Shown: piece after piece, positions 34,601-47,100 of the stretch
Layout of the letters: the number at the start of each line of letters is the position of its first letter
Numbering within the stretch: the first letter of the stretch is position 1
Assembly: GCA_036346395.1 (NCBI GenBank)
Contig: CM070596.1
Location: 4,752,170-4,816,169, forward strand
DNA: 64,000 bases
Direction: 5' to 3'
DNA from: Hsuehochloa calcarea
Lineage: Eukaryota; Streptophyta; Magnoliopsida; Poales; Poaceae
Program-made: the position numbers and the translations under genes
Notes under the pieces: model-generated
What the model was told of the DNA's origin: nothing
Databases searched by the model: none
What the model saw: the letters and a program-made list of their open reading frames with translations, nothing else

Positions 34601-36146
34601 CGCATCCTGCAGGTTATTCCGAGACAACTTTGTGATAATGCTGGATTTGACGCAACCGATGTGCTCAATAAGCTCAGGCAGAAACATGCATCCGGTTGGT
34701 TCTTTTTAGCTTTATGTTGAATTACTGGTACAGTTTTTTATAAAGTTGTGAAGCACAGAAGGAGCAAACTGTCTATTCATACTGTTGTTGATAGGACCTC
34801 TAATACACTAGATACTGCCAGGTGTAGGTGCTAATTATGGTGTAGACATCAACACCGGTGGAATTGCTGATTCCTTTGCTAACTTCGTTTGGGAACCTTC
34901 AGTTGTGAAGGTAATTGTGCTTTCCATTTTATTCATTGGCATTTAAGTATCTTCATATTCTTATGTCGTTGATATCCGTGAACTTGTTTTGTTCAGATCA
35001 ATGCTATCAATGCAGCAGCTGAAGCTGCCTGCCTTATTCTTAGTGTTGACGAAACAGTGAAAAACCCAAAGGTAAAGGAGAGCAGCAAATGTCTATTGTC
35101 GACTATAGTAAAAACTAGATCCTCTCATTTTCTTTTCCCCTTTTTGTTTCTCGAGTGGAGACCATCATTTTCTTGCGCCAAATACCAATGCACTTTCATA
35201 GTGGAATATTTGTATGCTGCCCAATATGTTTAAACTTGTGTACTAATTTCCCCTTGTGCTGGAACAATGGAGCCAATTTAAGAGAAAAAGGGCATAGAAA
35301 TGATGTTTAATTAGGGATTGAAGAACCTTATATCTAGTTGGACAAATTATTAATTAACAATTATTCACATGTAAGTTAATCAACTCATCCCATCTAACCT
35401 CTATGTACCTCCGTTTACTGTCTAATGGTACAGTGTTAAATCAATTAAAATCTTTGAAGTTCAGTAAGACCACATAGCATCGATGTAAATATCTATACTA
35501 ATATAAAAAAGTACCAGTTCGAAATTGAGCCATTAACTGACTAGATGGTCTGGACTCTGGACTCTGGAGCATTGTGGCCCATGTAGACAGTGCCCGTGTA
35601 GACTGCTGCAATAATTATCTAAACTAATATAAATAGTACCAGTTCAATTCACGATCATTTTGAATTGAAATGAAGCCCGTGTAGACTGTGCCACATGTTG
35701 TTCTCAAGAGTTAGAATTGATTATTGGTAATATTATTTTGAAGCAAGATATATTGGGGAAAATGTGTATTGCATGTGCACCATTGCTAGTGCATAGTAAA
35801 CATCATTGTGGGCCTGGTGGCATTCTCCCAATTTATGCCTGTGTTCTTGTTGTTTCAATATAAACTTGTTCTGAGTTGTTAAATATTTGCTATGTCTACA
35901 ACACTTTTGAAAAATAACTCTTTTTTTTTCGTATCGCTGTTTGCAGCAATTGTGTATCTATTTTTGGTACTATTCGCAACTAATTTCCATGTGAAGTTTA
36001 GTATTTGATGTTTACCTAAATTGCTCTCCTTTTGTATCTTGCTCTAGTCGGAGAGCGCACAAGGTGATGCTGCCGCTAGTGCGATGGCTGGTCGTGGTGG
36101 AGGGGCGATGCGAGGCCGTGGCGGGAGGGGCATGCGAAGGCGGTAA
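31614..36146 (+). CDS. CCT7: T-complex protein 1 subunit eta (CCT7), 14 exons
   Basis: One of eight subunits of the cytosolic group II chaperonin TRiC/CCT, which folds tubulin and actin with ATP. Exons: 31614-31628, 31766-32026, 32187-32312, 32413-32616, 32782-32951, 33053-33188, 33274-33390, 33543-33662, 33786-33884, 33963-34052, 34613-34694, 34822-34910, 34997-35071, 36048-36146. All have GT-AG ends, and the sum is 1683 nt, in frame, giving 560 aa, close to the usual length. Motifs: QIILLKEGTDTSQG (eta-specific start), TLGPRGMDKLI (nucleotide P-loop), GGTTISNDGATIMRLLDI, GDGTTTVVLLAAEF (catalytic Asp loop), LIGGEKEFFASMVVDAV, KKVPGGTMRDSFLV, STVVPGGGAIDMEISKYLR, GVDINTGGIADSFANFVWEP and NAINAAAEAACLILSVDE. 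The C-terminus is the eta Gly/Arg-rich tail ending GMRRR. Introns 10 and 13 are long. Intron 13 has two copies of a TACTAATATAAA-AGTACCAGTTC phrase. Confidence 0.97.
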
Positions 36147-36971
36147 TTCCTGTCACATCAGCACTGCAACTTTATGCCGCCCTTGACTTTGAAGGTTTTG
36201 TGCGGGCCGTTCTAATCATCCACATCTAGTCTAAAAAATGCGCTGGCCTTTTGTTTGAGAACATGAAAGATATGCCAGGCTCTCTTCATCTATGTAGCTG
36301 TTGCCGGTTGTGATACAGCACGATTTATATTTTTGTTCGACGTTGTTGGTGTTTTGGTTTCTTTTCGCGAGTCAGGTGTAGGCGGTGTCACATGCTGACA
36401 CGCTAGTGGTGCTGGTGAAGGCCTGACGCTGGTTGATGGGTGCGTGCTTAATTCTGTTACGATGATCGTGTAGATAGCCTTCTTCACAACAAGCTTTTAG
36501 ATGCCGCGAGGTGTGAATACTGATAACCTAGTTTCCATTGAACAAGGATACTTCGTTTTACCAGCCAACGTGCAATACGGAAGGTATGTCTCTAGTCGTC
36601 GTCGACCTCGGGTTCCAAGTGTGCGCGCGACCTTGTGTGTTTACGACGGCATGCCATGGGTTTGATCCTGTGGGCCCCACTTGTCCTCCCTCTAAACACG
36701 GCCATCCCCGTTCGATGTTACATGCTGTCGTGGCCTCGTCGCCGGTGAGATGCCGAGGTTGTGGTTAGACCATCTTCGCTGCCATTGCGTTCGTCAGAAG
36801 GGAAAGCAACGGAAAGTAGAAAGATAAAGAAGGGGAAAGTTGTGCTACAGCTTTTCCTTTTCTTTTCGATAATGCGTGAAAATAAACAGTGTTCAGTACT
36901 TAAACTCCAGTACATGGATCAGGCCCAACACGATCGCTACTGGACAGCTAACAAACCCAATTCCAACTAAT
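36147..36971. other. CCT7 3' UTR and old retroelement flank
   Basis: The first 200-300 bases are the likely 3' UTR of CCT7. Further right, the minus strand up to 36971 probably continues the Tekay-like element interrupted by the solo LTR: the pentamer GCACC lies at both edges of that LTR, so 36971 and 38297 were once adjacent. No gene is visible. Confidence 0.45.
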
Positions 36972-36976
36972 GCACC

Positions 36977-38291
36977 TGAAGGGTTAAGGGTAGGCTACAC
37001 TAGCGTAAATTAATAAAAATTCTACCCGTAAATCAAGATTACTGCAGTTATAGATCACGGTCTTACCACTAGACGCAGCGGTGCGGCCCGATGCAAAGAC
37101 GTCGAGGCGAGTAGTCGTACTAAGTTGATGCAAAGACGCGTCAGGCGAGTAGTCGTACTACTTCCTCGTCCTCGTCGCGGCGTCCCGTCTGACTCCCTCT
37201 TGCGATTCGTCCAAGCGCTACAGAGATGCGGCGCCTCAAAGGTATCTACACGCACGGAGAAGCGACGCGCTGATTTGCTAGATCCGCGCGGCGACTAGGC
37301 GTGGAGAGGTGGCGGCGGGGTTTGAGGATGTCGAAAAAGCTGCGCCCAAACACAGGCGCCTTGCCCTCCTTTATAGACATCCTTACAATGGGCTTCTACT
37401 AATAAAGGCCCATTAGGACTCAATGCCACTCTAATTCGGATCTAATCCGAATTAAGCTTCAACCCTTAAGTGTGTGACCCTCTAGGTTCACATATGTTTA
37501 GACATGACACGAGTATACATACTTGGTCAATAGTTGGTAGCGGCCTCTAGCAAGGCGTCCCAACTCCTAAACATACACAAAGATCATATCGAGACGAACC
37601 AACACAGCGTTATGTACATGCCAATCCCTTTGCCTCACGATATTGGTCGAGCTCCAAGTGACCACTCTTTCTCGATCTTGTGATCCGGAATCCCTTACTA
37701 GGTTAACTCTTAACCTTAAGTAGCATGGCCATGCATTTACGGATCCGATCACTCGAGGGCCAGAGATATCTCTCGGGTAGAGAGGGCAAATCCCATCTTG
37801 GTGACCATGCCTCGCGACATGCTTCATGACAAACCGAAAATTACCTTTATAACTACCGATTCTGAGTAGCGTTTGATAGCCCCTAAGTAGGTCGATTCAC
37901 ATCTCAAGTACATGCGACAATCTTAGGTCTAAGGACAAGGCGTACACATTGTGTAGAGAGAACCATAAGTATAATTGTTATGTCTCATGATGGGTCGGTC
38001 CAACCCCATGTTCTAAACATGTGTCCACATTATTGGTTTGACATCTCCATGTCTATGACCTGTGAAACATAGTCATCAACCGATACATGTGCTAATCCAC
38101 CATTCACGTGTGTCCTCACATGAACTCCGACTAGGGACAACTTTAGAATAACCATACAAGTAAAGAGTTTCACAAACAAATCACATACTTGTTAATCAAC
38201 ACAAAGGCAATATTCAAGGAACATTTATTAAATCATGGATACAACGAAATATCATCATCTCTATGATTGCCTCTAGGGCATATCTCCAACA
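36977..38291 (-). mobile_element. Solo LTR (TGTTGGAGATATGCCC family), 1.3 kb
   Basis: On the minus strand it starts TGTTGGAGATATGCCCTAG (38291) and ends CCCTTAACCCTTCA (36977). Identical pentamers GCACC at 36972-36976 and 38292-38296 form the target duplication. A TATAAAG box lies on the minus strand at 37370-37375, leaving a U3 of about 0.9 kb. The start sequence is familiar from grass Copia LTRs, but I cannot verify the superfamily here. No internal region. Confidence 0.8.
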
Positions 38292-38296
38292 GCACC

Positions 38297-40429
38297 CTTC
38301 TCACATAACCATGTCTTCAGTCCTGACATTGCCGCCCTCTCGATTCTCAGCTTGTCCCCAAGCTGGAGCTCTTGGAAACCATGTACGCAATACATCGCAA
38401 TCCTCACAGGTTGCCATATCCGCGGGCAACGGCGACCATTTGATGAGCACTTGTAATAGAGTCGAATTCCCTTTTTAATCAGTCGCCTGTCCAGCATTTC
38501 ATCTGGCTGCACCTCCTGCAAAGATAAATCCCCTGGATGGGTATAGAAGCGAAGACTGGTGTATGATCTGGTACTTGCTGTTTCAACTGCGAGATGTGGA
38601 ACACTAGGTGTACAAGTGCCCCCTTTGGTAAGTCCAGATAGTATGCTGCTGCTCCAATTTTCTCCAGGATGGACTATGGTCCATAGTACTTATACGACAA
38701 TTTGGGATAGGGACGATTAACAACCGACGATTGAGCATACGGTTGCAATTTCAAGAATACCTTTTCTCCCACTTGGAATTCACACAAAGATCATTTTTGA
38801 TATGCGTACTGCTTCATCCTCAACTGTGCCTTCACCAGCTGTTGCTTCAAAAATTCCGAGTATGCTGCTCTATCTACCAATATATCCACGACAATTGAAT
38901 TGTGTGCAGTAGTCAAGTCAGGTAGAATGCCATAGTGTGGATCAGTGCTGTACAGGGCCTTGTAGGGTTTACATCCCAGAGTGGAGTGGTAGCAGGTATT
39001 GTACCAATACTCGGCCAAGGGCAACCATTGATGCCATTTTGTTGGTGTCTCCTGTGCTGCACTGTAAATACATTTCCAAGCATTGGTTTACCCGTTCTCT
39101 TTGACCGTCTGTTTGAGGGTGATAACCGGAGCTCATCTTCAATTTGGTGTCAAGAAGCTTGAATAATTCCTTCCACATAGAGCTTGTGAATATTCCTATC
39201 TCTATTAGAGATTATAGTGCGAGGAATGTCGTGAAGTTCCACAATGTTGTTGAGAATAATTTTTGCCACTTGTAAAGCAGTGAAAGGGTGCATTGTACCC
39301 TTCGGACTTGGGCAATCCCTCAATGAAATCCATTGTCAAATCTTGTCATGCGCCGTTTGGAACATGCAGAGGACATAGCAATCCAGGAAGTTTGCAATTC
39401 TCATGTTTGGTCTGTTGGTAGACCTGACACTGCTTAACGAAGTTTTCAACATCTTGCTTTAGTCCAGACCAACCGAATAGCTTCTTAACCCTTTGATAGG
39501 TGTCGTGGATGCCCAAATGTCCCCCAATTGGTGAAGTGTGAAAGGCCTGGATCAGTTTGGTTTGTAGGCCTGCATTTGCTCCTACCCAAATCTTGCCTTG
39601 ATGTCGAATAAGATCTTCCTTCAAAGAGTATCCTTGATCATTGGAGTTATTGAGTGCTAACTATATCATCAAGTCTTGAGCCTGATGATCCACCTCATAA
39701 GAGTTGATGACTTCTTGAATCCAGACTGGTTGTGCCATTGAGATTGCTTGAATGTTGTAGAGATGACCCACCCTGGACAAGGCATTGGATACCTTGTTAT
39801 TTTCTCCCTTCTGAAACTAAAATTTGTATTGTAACCCAATCAGTTTTGTCATAGCTTTCTTCTGTAATTCTGAATGTAAAATTTGATCCTCTAAGTTACA
39901 TAAGCTTTTGTGATCGATTTTATTGATAAAGGGTCCCCTTTGTAAGTATTGCCTCCATTTATCCATTGCCATCATGATTGCCAAGAACTCCTTCTTATAT
40001 ATGGATAGTTTTTGATTGTTCACTCCAAATGCCTTGTTGTAGAAAGCAACTCAGTGTCCTTGTTGGCTCAATACTGCTCCTATGCCTGTATCACCAGCAT
40101 CAATTTTGACAGTGAAGGACTGTTGAAAATATGGTAATGCTAGCACTAGAGTCTTACTTGTCGCTTTCTTTAGCTGATCAAATGATGTTTGTGCTCTATC
40201 ATCCCACTAAAATCCCTTCTTTTGCAAGAGTATAGTTAAAGGTTTGGCAATTATTCCATAGTGTTTAACAAACTTTCTGTAGTCTCCAGTAAGCCCAAGG
40301 AAGCCTCTCAACTCAGTAACATTAGTTGGTACCGACCAATGCATCATTGCCTTTGTTTTAGCTTTATCTGTGGCTACTCCTCGATCGGAGATGATATGGC
40401 CAAGATATTCCAATTTTTAGCAAAGCTAT
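38297..40429 (-). pseudogene. Tekay-like gypsy pol relic (RT end, RNase H, integrase)
   Basis: Minus strand, from 40429 leftwards. End of RT: LEYLGHIISDRGVATDKAK and LRGFLGLTGDYRKFVKHYG. RNase H: YKKEFLAIMMAMDKWRQYL. Integrase zinc finger: HTSPIGGHLGIHDTYQRVK, CQVYQQTKH (HHCC). Core: MDFIEGLP, then ISNRDRNI, where the second catalytic Asp is Asn and the frame slips, then SGYHPQTDGQRERVNQCLEM with Glu kept. C-terminus: HLVFHISQLK (chromovirus signature) and a tail EDMV. Many stops and shifts. The RT palm (YLDD), protease and gag are missing because the Tat LTR begins at 40430, so the Tat insertion or a deletion cut it. Confidence 0.85.
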
Positions 40430-41267
40430 TGTCGGTGCTTTAGAACCGAACTTACGTAATGATTATTTGATTCGGGTGGTCTCCAAGACTCAAATAACGC
40501 AGAGAGAATGACACATAGATTTTATACAGGTTCAGGCCTTCTCCAGAGAGAATAACAACCCTACTCCTGTGTGGCTATATTGAGTATGCTGGTTATATAT
40601 CAAGAGGAAGACTGAAATGCAATATTTTGTACTCCTGATCATGTCTTTCTTCATCTTGTCCGTCCTCATTTGTTTATCATTTAGTGATTCCTCCTTTTAT
40701 AGCGTGCTTGCAGTGGGCGACAATTTCTCCAACCCAAAGGGCGTATCAATGCTCCAGATGATGGTGCAGTTACCGGAGATTACTATTAGAGAAGTAGATT
40801 ACTGTTGAAGTAACATTCCCATGTCGCCAGACAGTTATCACCAGGACATCGATATTAATTGTGCAGTTATTCCAAAGAATAATAGCTTATACTGACTGTT
40901 TAGATGCCCTAATCAATTTAGCCTACTTGTCTGTAAGCATGATCGATTATAAGGTGGTCATAATTGATCTGGTCGTAGAAAGACTTATGACCATGAGGTG
41001 ATCGTAGAAGAACTTATGATCTCGTGCTAGTTATAGAAGAACTTACGACTATAAGACGGTTGTAGCTGACCTGGTCGTAGAAAGACTTACAACCATGAGG
41101 TGATCGTAGAAGAAGTCATGATCATGAGGTAGTCGTAGAAGATCTTACGATCCCAGCTTCTCCCTTAAGAACATTAAGGGGTATTCTCAAGAACCATATA
41201 ATGGCGTCATTATCCATAATAATGATTATGGATAAATAATTAAATGAGAATTTCTAGATCATCATCA
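40430..41267 (-). mobile_element. 3' LTR of the large Tat element
   Basis: On the minus strand it runs from TGATGATGATCTAGAAATTC (41267) to GGTTCTAAAGCACCGACA (40430), 838 bp. A polypurine tract precedes it. A TATAAAAGG box on the minus strand at about 40693-40701 confirms orientation. U3 (41267-40710) holds the GTCGTA hairpin array. The 5' LTR lies beyond the right edge of the window, so the target duplication cannot be checked. Confidence 0.75.
40960..41160. repeat. Hairpin-unit array, GTCGTA/TACGAC type (LTR copy)
   Basis: Seven units of 28-30 bp, each with a left arm such as GGTCGTA, an A-rich loop like GAAAGACT and a right arm such as TATGACC. Neighbouring units use GATCGTA/TATGATC or AGTTATA/TACGACT, so arms change in pairs. 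Further units occur at 41325-41490, 42785-42905, 43413-43434, 43692-43715 and 53230-53460. Confidence 0.85.
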
Positions 41268-41283
41268 TCTAGCCCCCCAGCTT
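41268..41283 (-). other. Polypurine tract of the Tat element
   Basis: Minus strand AAGCTGGGGGGCTAGA immediately before the LTR TG. GC-interrupted G-runs of this form (AGCTGGGGGGCT) are typical second-strand primers of plant Tat elements. Confidence 0.75.
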
Positions 41284-41831
41284 CAAGTGAAAATACCTAC
41301 TTGGGAAAGGAGCATTAGATGATCTTACGACCAGAAGATGGTCGTAGAACGGTGGTCGAAGGAAAGGCTCTTCGACTGGTATTTCATTTGATCAGAAACA
41401 GACTTGGTCAAGAAGTTTGCAGGAAACCTTACGACTACAAGGTGATCGTAGAAAATCTTACGACTACAAAGTGGTCATAGTATGGTAATCGGAAGTAAAT
41501 CCTTTCTGACTGGTGTTTCATTTGACCAGAAAAAGACTTGGCTAAGAAGGTAATTTTGGTTGAGGTGTAAAGATAGACTCGGTTTTCTCAAACAGACAAA
41601 TTTAAGAATCTGAATCGACTCTCATAGACCTATCTGTTGGAGTGGTACCCGAAGAGGTGGCAACTGTTAGATTGTCATGTCTTTAACCCAAGCGCGCGGT
41701 TATAAAAACATACCATGGGTGCGATTGTAGGGTTCTTACTTTTCCCCAATCACTCCAACTGTTCATCAAGCTTTCGTATTCTCCACTGCCAACCAAATCG
41801 TACACCTTCAAGCCTCCTCCCTTTGAGAAAG

Positions 41832-44181
41832 ATGTCCAGAGCCACTTCCCTGTGGGCCAAATCGGAGATGGACGCGACCAAGATGAAAGCTCTGGTCGCC
41901 GCTGAGAAGATTTCAAAGAGGTAGTTTGTGAAGTGGATTGAGGCTTCTGGGCAACATTGACCATCGGGGGAGATTGGGCAGATTCCCGTCTTCCACGTGT
42001 ACTGTGAGTGTGGCCTTCGGTTGCTTGCTCACCCTTTTCTCAAGCTCGTACTCTAACACTTTGGAGTGAAATTGGTGAACCTCGCTCCCAATTCTATCAC
42101 AATGTTAGGTGTATTCGTATAATTTTGTGAGGTTTACCTAGAGATTCCGGCCGACTTGGAGTTGTTCCAATATTTTTACGGGATGACCCAGCTGGCGGGA
42201 GTCGTCGGTAGCTATAGTCTGAAGCTCCACGACGGGAAGTCAAACGAGTACATTCAAATGTACACCCAGTCGTCATGGCCGGGATGGAAGAAGAGGTGGT
42301 TCTACTGGGAGACGACCAGTAAAGACAGCCTCTCTTTCGTCGGGAACGCCGTCGAGAATATTTCTTTCTGGGATTTGACTCCCAAGGATCTTGGCCGGTT
42401 CGCCCCTTACATTCAAGCCATCAAGGACTTGAAGGAGGAGGGGCACACCAGTTGGCACGTGGTGAAAGATTTTATCACGCGCCGTGTTAGCCCTATGAAG
42501 AAACGAGCACATCCCATGTGGAAGTACTTGGGGTTGTAAGACCCGACTAGAGATTATGAGCAGGGTAAGTAAACCTTCAATTTAGCTATCTTTCTATTGA
42601 TTTGGAACTTGGTTATTGAAAGTTTATTCGCTCCTGCATATCTCTCACAACCTGAATTTGGGTCAAGCTCGTTTGTGAGAAATCCCCACCACCAAACGTG
42701 GTGGTTCCTCAAATCCTTGCGGTTTCGACCGTAGAGGATAGGAGGGAACGCCTAAAGGTAATCAAGGACTGATTTCCTCTTTAGGATCTCGTAGTGGTAG
42801 AAAAATTTACAACTAGGTACTGGACGTAGAAGGACTTACGACTAGAGGGTTGTGATAGAAAAACTTACGACTAGGTTCTGGTTGTAAAATAACTTACAAC
42901 CACTTAATAACACATCTTTTTCTGACTTCTGCAGAAAGTAGGCATGAAAGACCGTCAAGACGACGAAGATGTCGAATTGATGGTTGTTGGCATGGCGATG
43001 TAGCAAGTTAAAGCTCCTCCGGCAAAAAGCGTCGGCTCGTGAAAGTCGCCGACAAGGGAGGCACATGCTCGAGCTCTGCTGCTTCGACCGAGCCCTTTGC
43101 ATGGTTCGCTATAGAAATGGCTGCTGCAGAGAAGGAAAAGGCGATCGAAGCAGCTGAAGCACTCAAACGCAAAGCCCCCAAGATCAAGGTATCCTTTTTA
43201 GTACAATAATAAGACTTTCAGATTCTGTCTCCCGTGACTTTTTCAAGCAACAATTAAAGGAGAACTGGAAGAGTTTTATGTATTTTATGAAGGAAACCGC
43301 GACATTAGCAGTGTCTGCGATCGATGGTAGTGGAGCCCTTGATGTGGTCGAGACAGGTCTCGGTCATGCGGAGAGCCAAGAGGCTCAAGGAGCGGTAGTG
43401 CTCGCTCAAGACCTACGACCAAACATGGTCGTAGTTGAGAAGAAGTAGAAGAAATCTTCTTTAAAGAAGGTTTCTTCCATATTCAAGATCAAATCTAGGA
43501 CAAAAAGTTTTATTTTTACCATTTGACGTGATTTCCTTTTTGTGATCTTTGCGCGACTCCTCCAGCCCTCAAGGATGTTCCTATCGAGGAATCCAGTGCT
43601 ATTTCTCCGGCAGTTGGAGGAATGACAGTGGCGGTGGTGGAAGGGTCGTCCACCGTCCAAGTAGTGGAAGAAGTTGTTGTTGCCGAAGCAACTACGACCA
43701 CAAGAGTGGTCGTAGAGGCGGAGGCGAAGACGACATGATGCAGCGGAGGCATCAGGCCATGGCGATGGATCGTTAGGCCACCGCGGCGGGAAGGAAGTCG
43801 CCGTAGACGTTCCTCCCGATCCCCAAGGAGATGTCGTCACCGAATCAGAAGAATAAGAATATGTTAACTTCTTTTCTGAATTCTTCGATCGACTTCGTTG
43901 TGGGGTCTTCTGCTTTCAGGTCTTTTACCCGAGTCCCACACCCCAAGGATATTCCTAACAGGGGGAATGTTTTCTATGATGAGCGTCTCGAAAAAGGTGT
44001 GGTGGAACCGGGTTCAAGAGCTTGATGAACTGAAGAACCCCGCACGCGTACTCTCCATGTTTGCTCAAACGAGCATTAACATAAGTGTTTGTTACCCAAC
44101 ATTTATATATGCGGCTTTTCTTGCCTCTCACTGTCCTTCTTTATGCAGAGAGCTCTAGAGCAAATTGTCTCTGTTGCAGAG
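41832..44181 (+). pseudogene. Antisense gene of the Tat element, 5' part (PF04195-like)
   Basis: Plus strand, opposite to gag-pol. A TATAAAAA box lies at 41700-41707. The start ATG at 41832 gives MSRATSLWAKSEMDATKMK, then, after a stop, AHPFLKLVL, and from 42135 EIPADLELFQYFYG, LHDGKSNEYIQMYTQSS, WPGWKKRWFYWE and FWDLTPKDLGRFAPYIQAI. This is the conserved domain of the family called putative gypsy-type transposon (Transposase_28), in reality an extra protein of Tat retrotransposons. Later exons are acidic and Ala/Lys-rich (AAAEKEKAIEAAEALKRK) and carry Val/Thr-rich stretches encoded by the hairpin repeats. Function unknown. The gene is cut at 44181 by a later insertion after EALEQIVSVAE. Confidence 0.75.
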
Positions 44182-47100
44182 TGTAACAGCCCAAAATCCC
44201 TAACATGTGAAATTTGGACTTTTTAAAACCTTTTGTTGCAGCAAATAGGTTTCAAGTGTGTGAATATTTTAGTTGGATTCTGTATTTCTTGATATGCATG
44301 GTTGGATTTTATAGAATTTATTTGAGGTTATTTGGTTTTCATTTAAATTTCATGCTTAATTTGAATTTGAGTTTAAAATGCGAACAAATAAAGTGAACAA
44401 TGTCTGTGAATATTTTTCCTAGGATCTGGAACATATTAGAAACTCACCCTAAAAATTTTACAAGTTTTAGAAATTATTTGCTGGGTTAAAACAGCCAGTT
44501 AAGCCAAGAAAATCAAAGGTCAAACACCACAACATAAACTTAAAAGAATTATAGAGAAAATTATATTACAGGAAAAATCCTACAAAAAATTACACAACAA
44601 TATAATCTATGTCAAAAACTTTATCTAAAAATCTTATAATTTTTGGAGATATTTTACTATGTCTAGAAATTACTTAACCATCTCAGCCATTTTGGAGAAC
44701 CCTTTTTGCTACCTACTTACTATTCCTCGGGCTGGACTTGTTGCCATCCGACCACACCTAACCGGTTCGACCGTTCTCCTCACCTCTCTCCATCTTACCT
44801 GCCTGCCCCACAGGCAGTTCTTCCCTTCCATGACACCCTGCCCAGCTCCACGCGGACATTGCATCGCGCATGAGCGCCATGTCTCCCCAGCTTCGCCACG
44901 CCGCCCACCGCACTCGGCTTCTTCTTTTTCCCTCCCCCTTCTTCTCCCTCAGCAATCCATTACCATCGAGTGCATCACCGTCCTACTGCCCTTTCCCAGA
45001 GCTCACACCAGCCGAAACTCCTTCCTCCCCCTACCTATCTCTTCCTCCCAACCAAACCTCTATCGCCGACCACCTCGTGTGCTCCGCCCCATCGCCATAT
45101 GAAGGCAAGCCAGCAGCTTCCCCTGCTCCCTGCCGCCACTCTCCTTCCATTTCCCTTTCTCCACAAAAGCCACAGTGTAGCGCAAGGAGCTCAATCCAAG
45201 TCGCTCACCGCCAAAAGCCATTGCCTCCTACCGATCGACGACCCCTTTCCCCATCCTGGCCAACACGACGCTCCTTCTTCATCTCTACTCCTGTCAAATT
45301 TTGTTCCGGGATCTTCGTTTCCAATCCCCCTAATTAATTTGGCTATTTTTCCTCAGGCACTCACCGCCGGCTTGGTCTTCCCCGAAGCCGGTGAACACCG
45401 CAGCCTCGGCCGCCCCTCCTTACTCGATGCATCTCCAGCCGATTAACTCATGCTGGAGAACCTTCTCACCTTTGCCGAGCTACGGCCACCTCCCCTCAGA
45501 GCTCTTCCCCACCGAAGCATCACTCCCACGGCGCCCTCGTCACGCCGCCACCGACCCATGTTGCCGGCCCGGCACAGACCTCCTCCGCCTCCACCATCGA
45601 CTCCGGTAAGTCCCCCTGGGCCTCCTCATGCTCATGGTACCCTCAATTTCCCTCCTCTATCACTGGTGCGCCGCCGCCTCTCTTCTCCTCCAGGTCCGGC
45701 CGCCGCTCACCTTGGCTACGTCGCCACAGTGCCTCTCCATCCGCGCTGAGACCACCCACAATATCGCCTACACCGAGGCAACCCATTTTTCCAATATCCA
45801 GCTGCTGCCGCCCACCCACTCGCCGGCGACGATGCCATGCCCGACCCGCCCCAGCTCTGCCCTATTCTGCTTCAACTCCCTCTTTGTATCTGTCTTTGAG
45901 CCGAAGAGCAACCGGAGCGATGGTTAGCTAAGTATGGTCATGAGATAAGTGATCACTCAGTTGAAAATTGACATATGAACGATGGATTCAGAGAAAACTT
46001 AGTTGTCAAAACTATAAAAGTTTGTTTGTAGAAATTTTGCATGTATGTTGAATCATTCAATAAGTTAGCAATTTGAAGGTTTTAATTGAAGAATATCTAG
46101 CTGTAGTTTTTCTGTTCAGTGGAAACATGTGCTATTGTTGGTAAATGAATATTTTTGAAGATGACCAGATTCATCTTTGGACCAATGACTTAATCAAGGT
46201 TGAAGCTAGAAATGCCTGGATTACATTAGCCATTGAACACTTAAGTATTAGTAGTAGTAAATCTGAAAAATAAGTTTTGAGGTGAAGTTTCAAAAACCAA
46301 CAGGGAACATTGTTGATAACTGATAGTAGGGGCACTCAAGATATTGAAGAAAGATGTATTGTTAGTAAACCGATTTGCTAGACCCCCAATCTTCCTGCTA
46401 ACTAATGTTATGAATGCCAACTAGGACTCACAATTGAAGCAGCACTTAGCTTAGTAGCCTATGCAGTTGTAGGATATGTAAGCAGTAACCTGACAAATTT
46501 CAAAATTGGCAAAAGACTAATAACCTGGCTAATTCTAGTAGTTAGAAGTGTTTGTGGTTCATTTTGCCAGTAGGCTAATAGAATGTCTGAGCCAAGTAAT
46601 TATAGCTTGTTATGATTCAATTAGTCTTTTGGCATCTTTCTTTCAGAATTAACCAAAGCTAAAATTCAGCATTAAAAGGAGGATTTTCAAAAACAGTCTG
46701 GGAGCAACCTTGTTGATTAACAGTGGTGCTACTCAAGATGATGTTTTTTTTAAAAAAAATGTTTTGTCAATGAAACTCTCTTGCATAACCATTTTCTTCT
46801 GCTACTAAACTTTGTAAATGCCAATTGGGCAACTTCAGTGAGTTAGCAAAATGGACAGTTGAGTTTAGAGAAAGTTTAGTTAATGGCTCTGTGGTTCAGA
46901 AAAACTTTCCGTTGTAGGTATACGAACTGTAAGCTGAAGGTAATCAGAGTTGTCAATAGTCTTATAACAGCGTTAATGTAGCAGTTAGAGTTGGTCTTAA
47001 ATCAATTAGTTAGTTGGGCAATTAGTGTTCAGTAGCAACTAATTTGAAAACCAACAGGGTTGGGTGTATTCGAAAATTAACAGCAAGTGTAATCTATAGG

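Noticed and set aside
38263..38478. Plus-strand frame over the Tekay C-terminus
   Set aside because: Antisense of pol. The minus-strand reading fits the known end of chromovirus integrase polyproteins.
44659..45927. Overlapping Pro/Ser/His-rich frames up to 158 aa
   Set aside because: They overlap in all three frames within the C-rich block of an LTR. No conserved motif.
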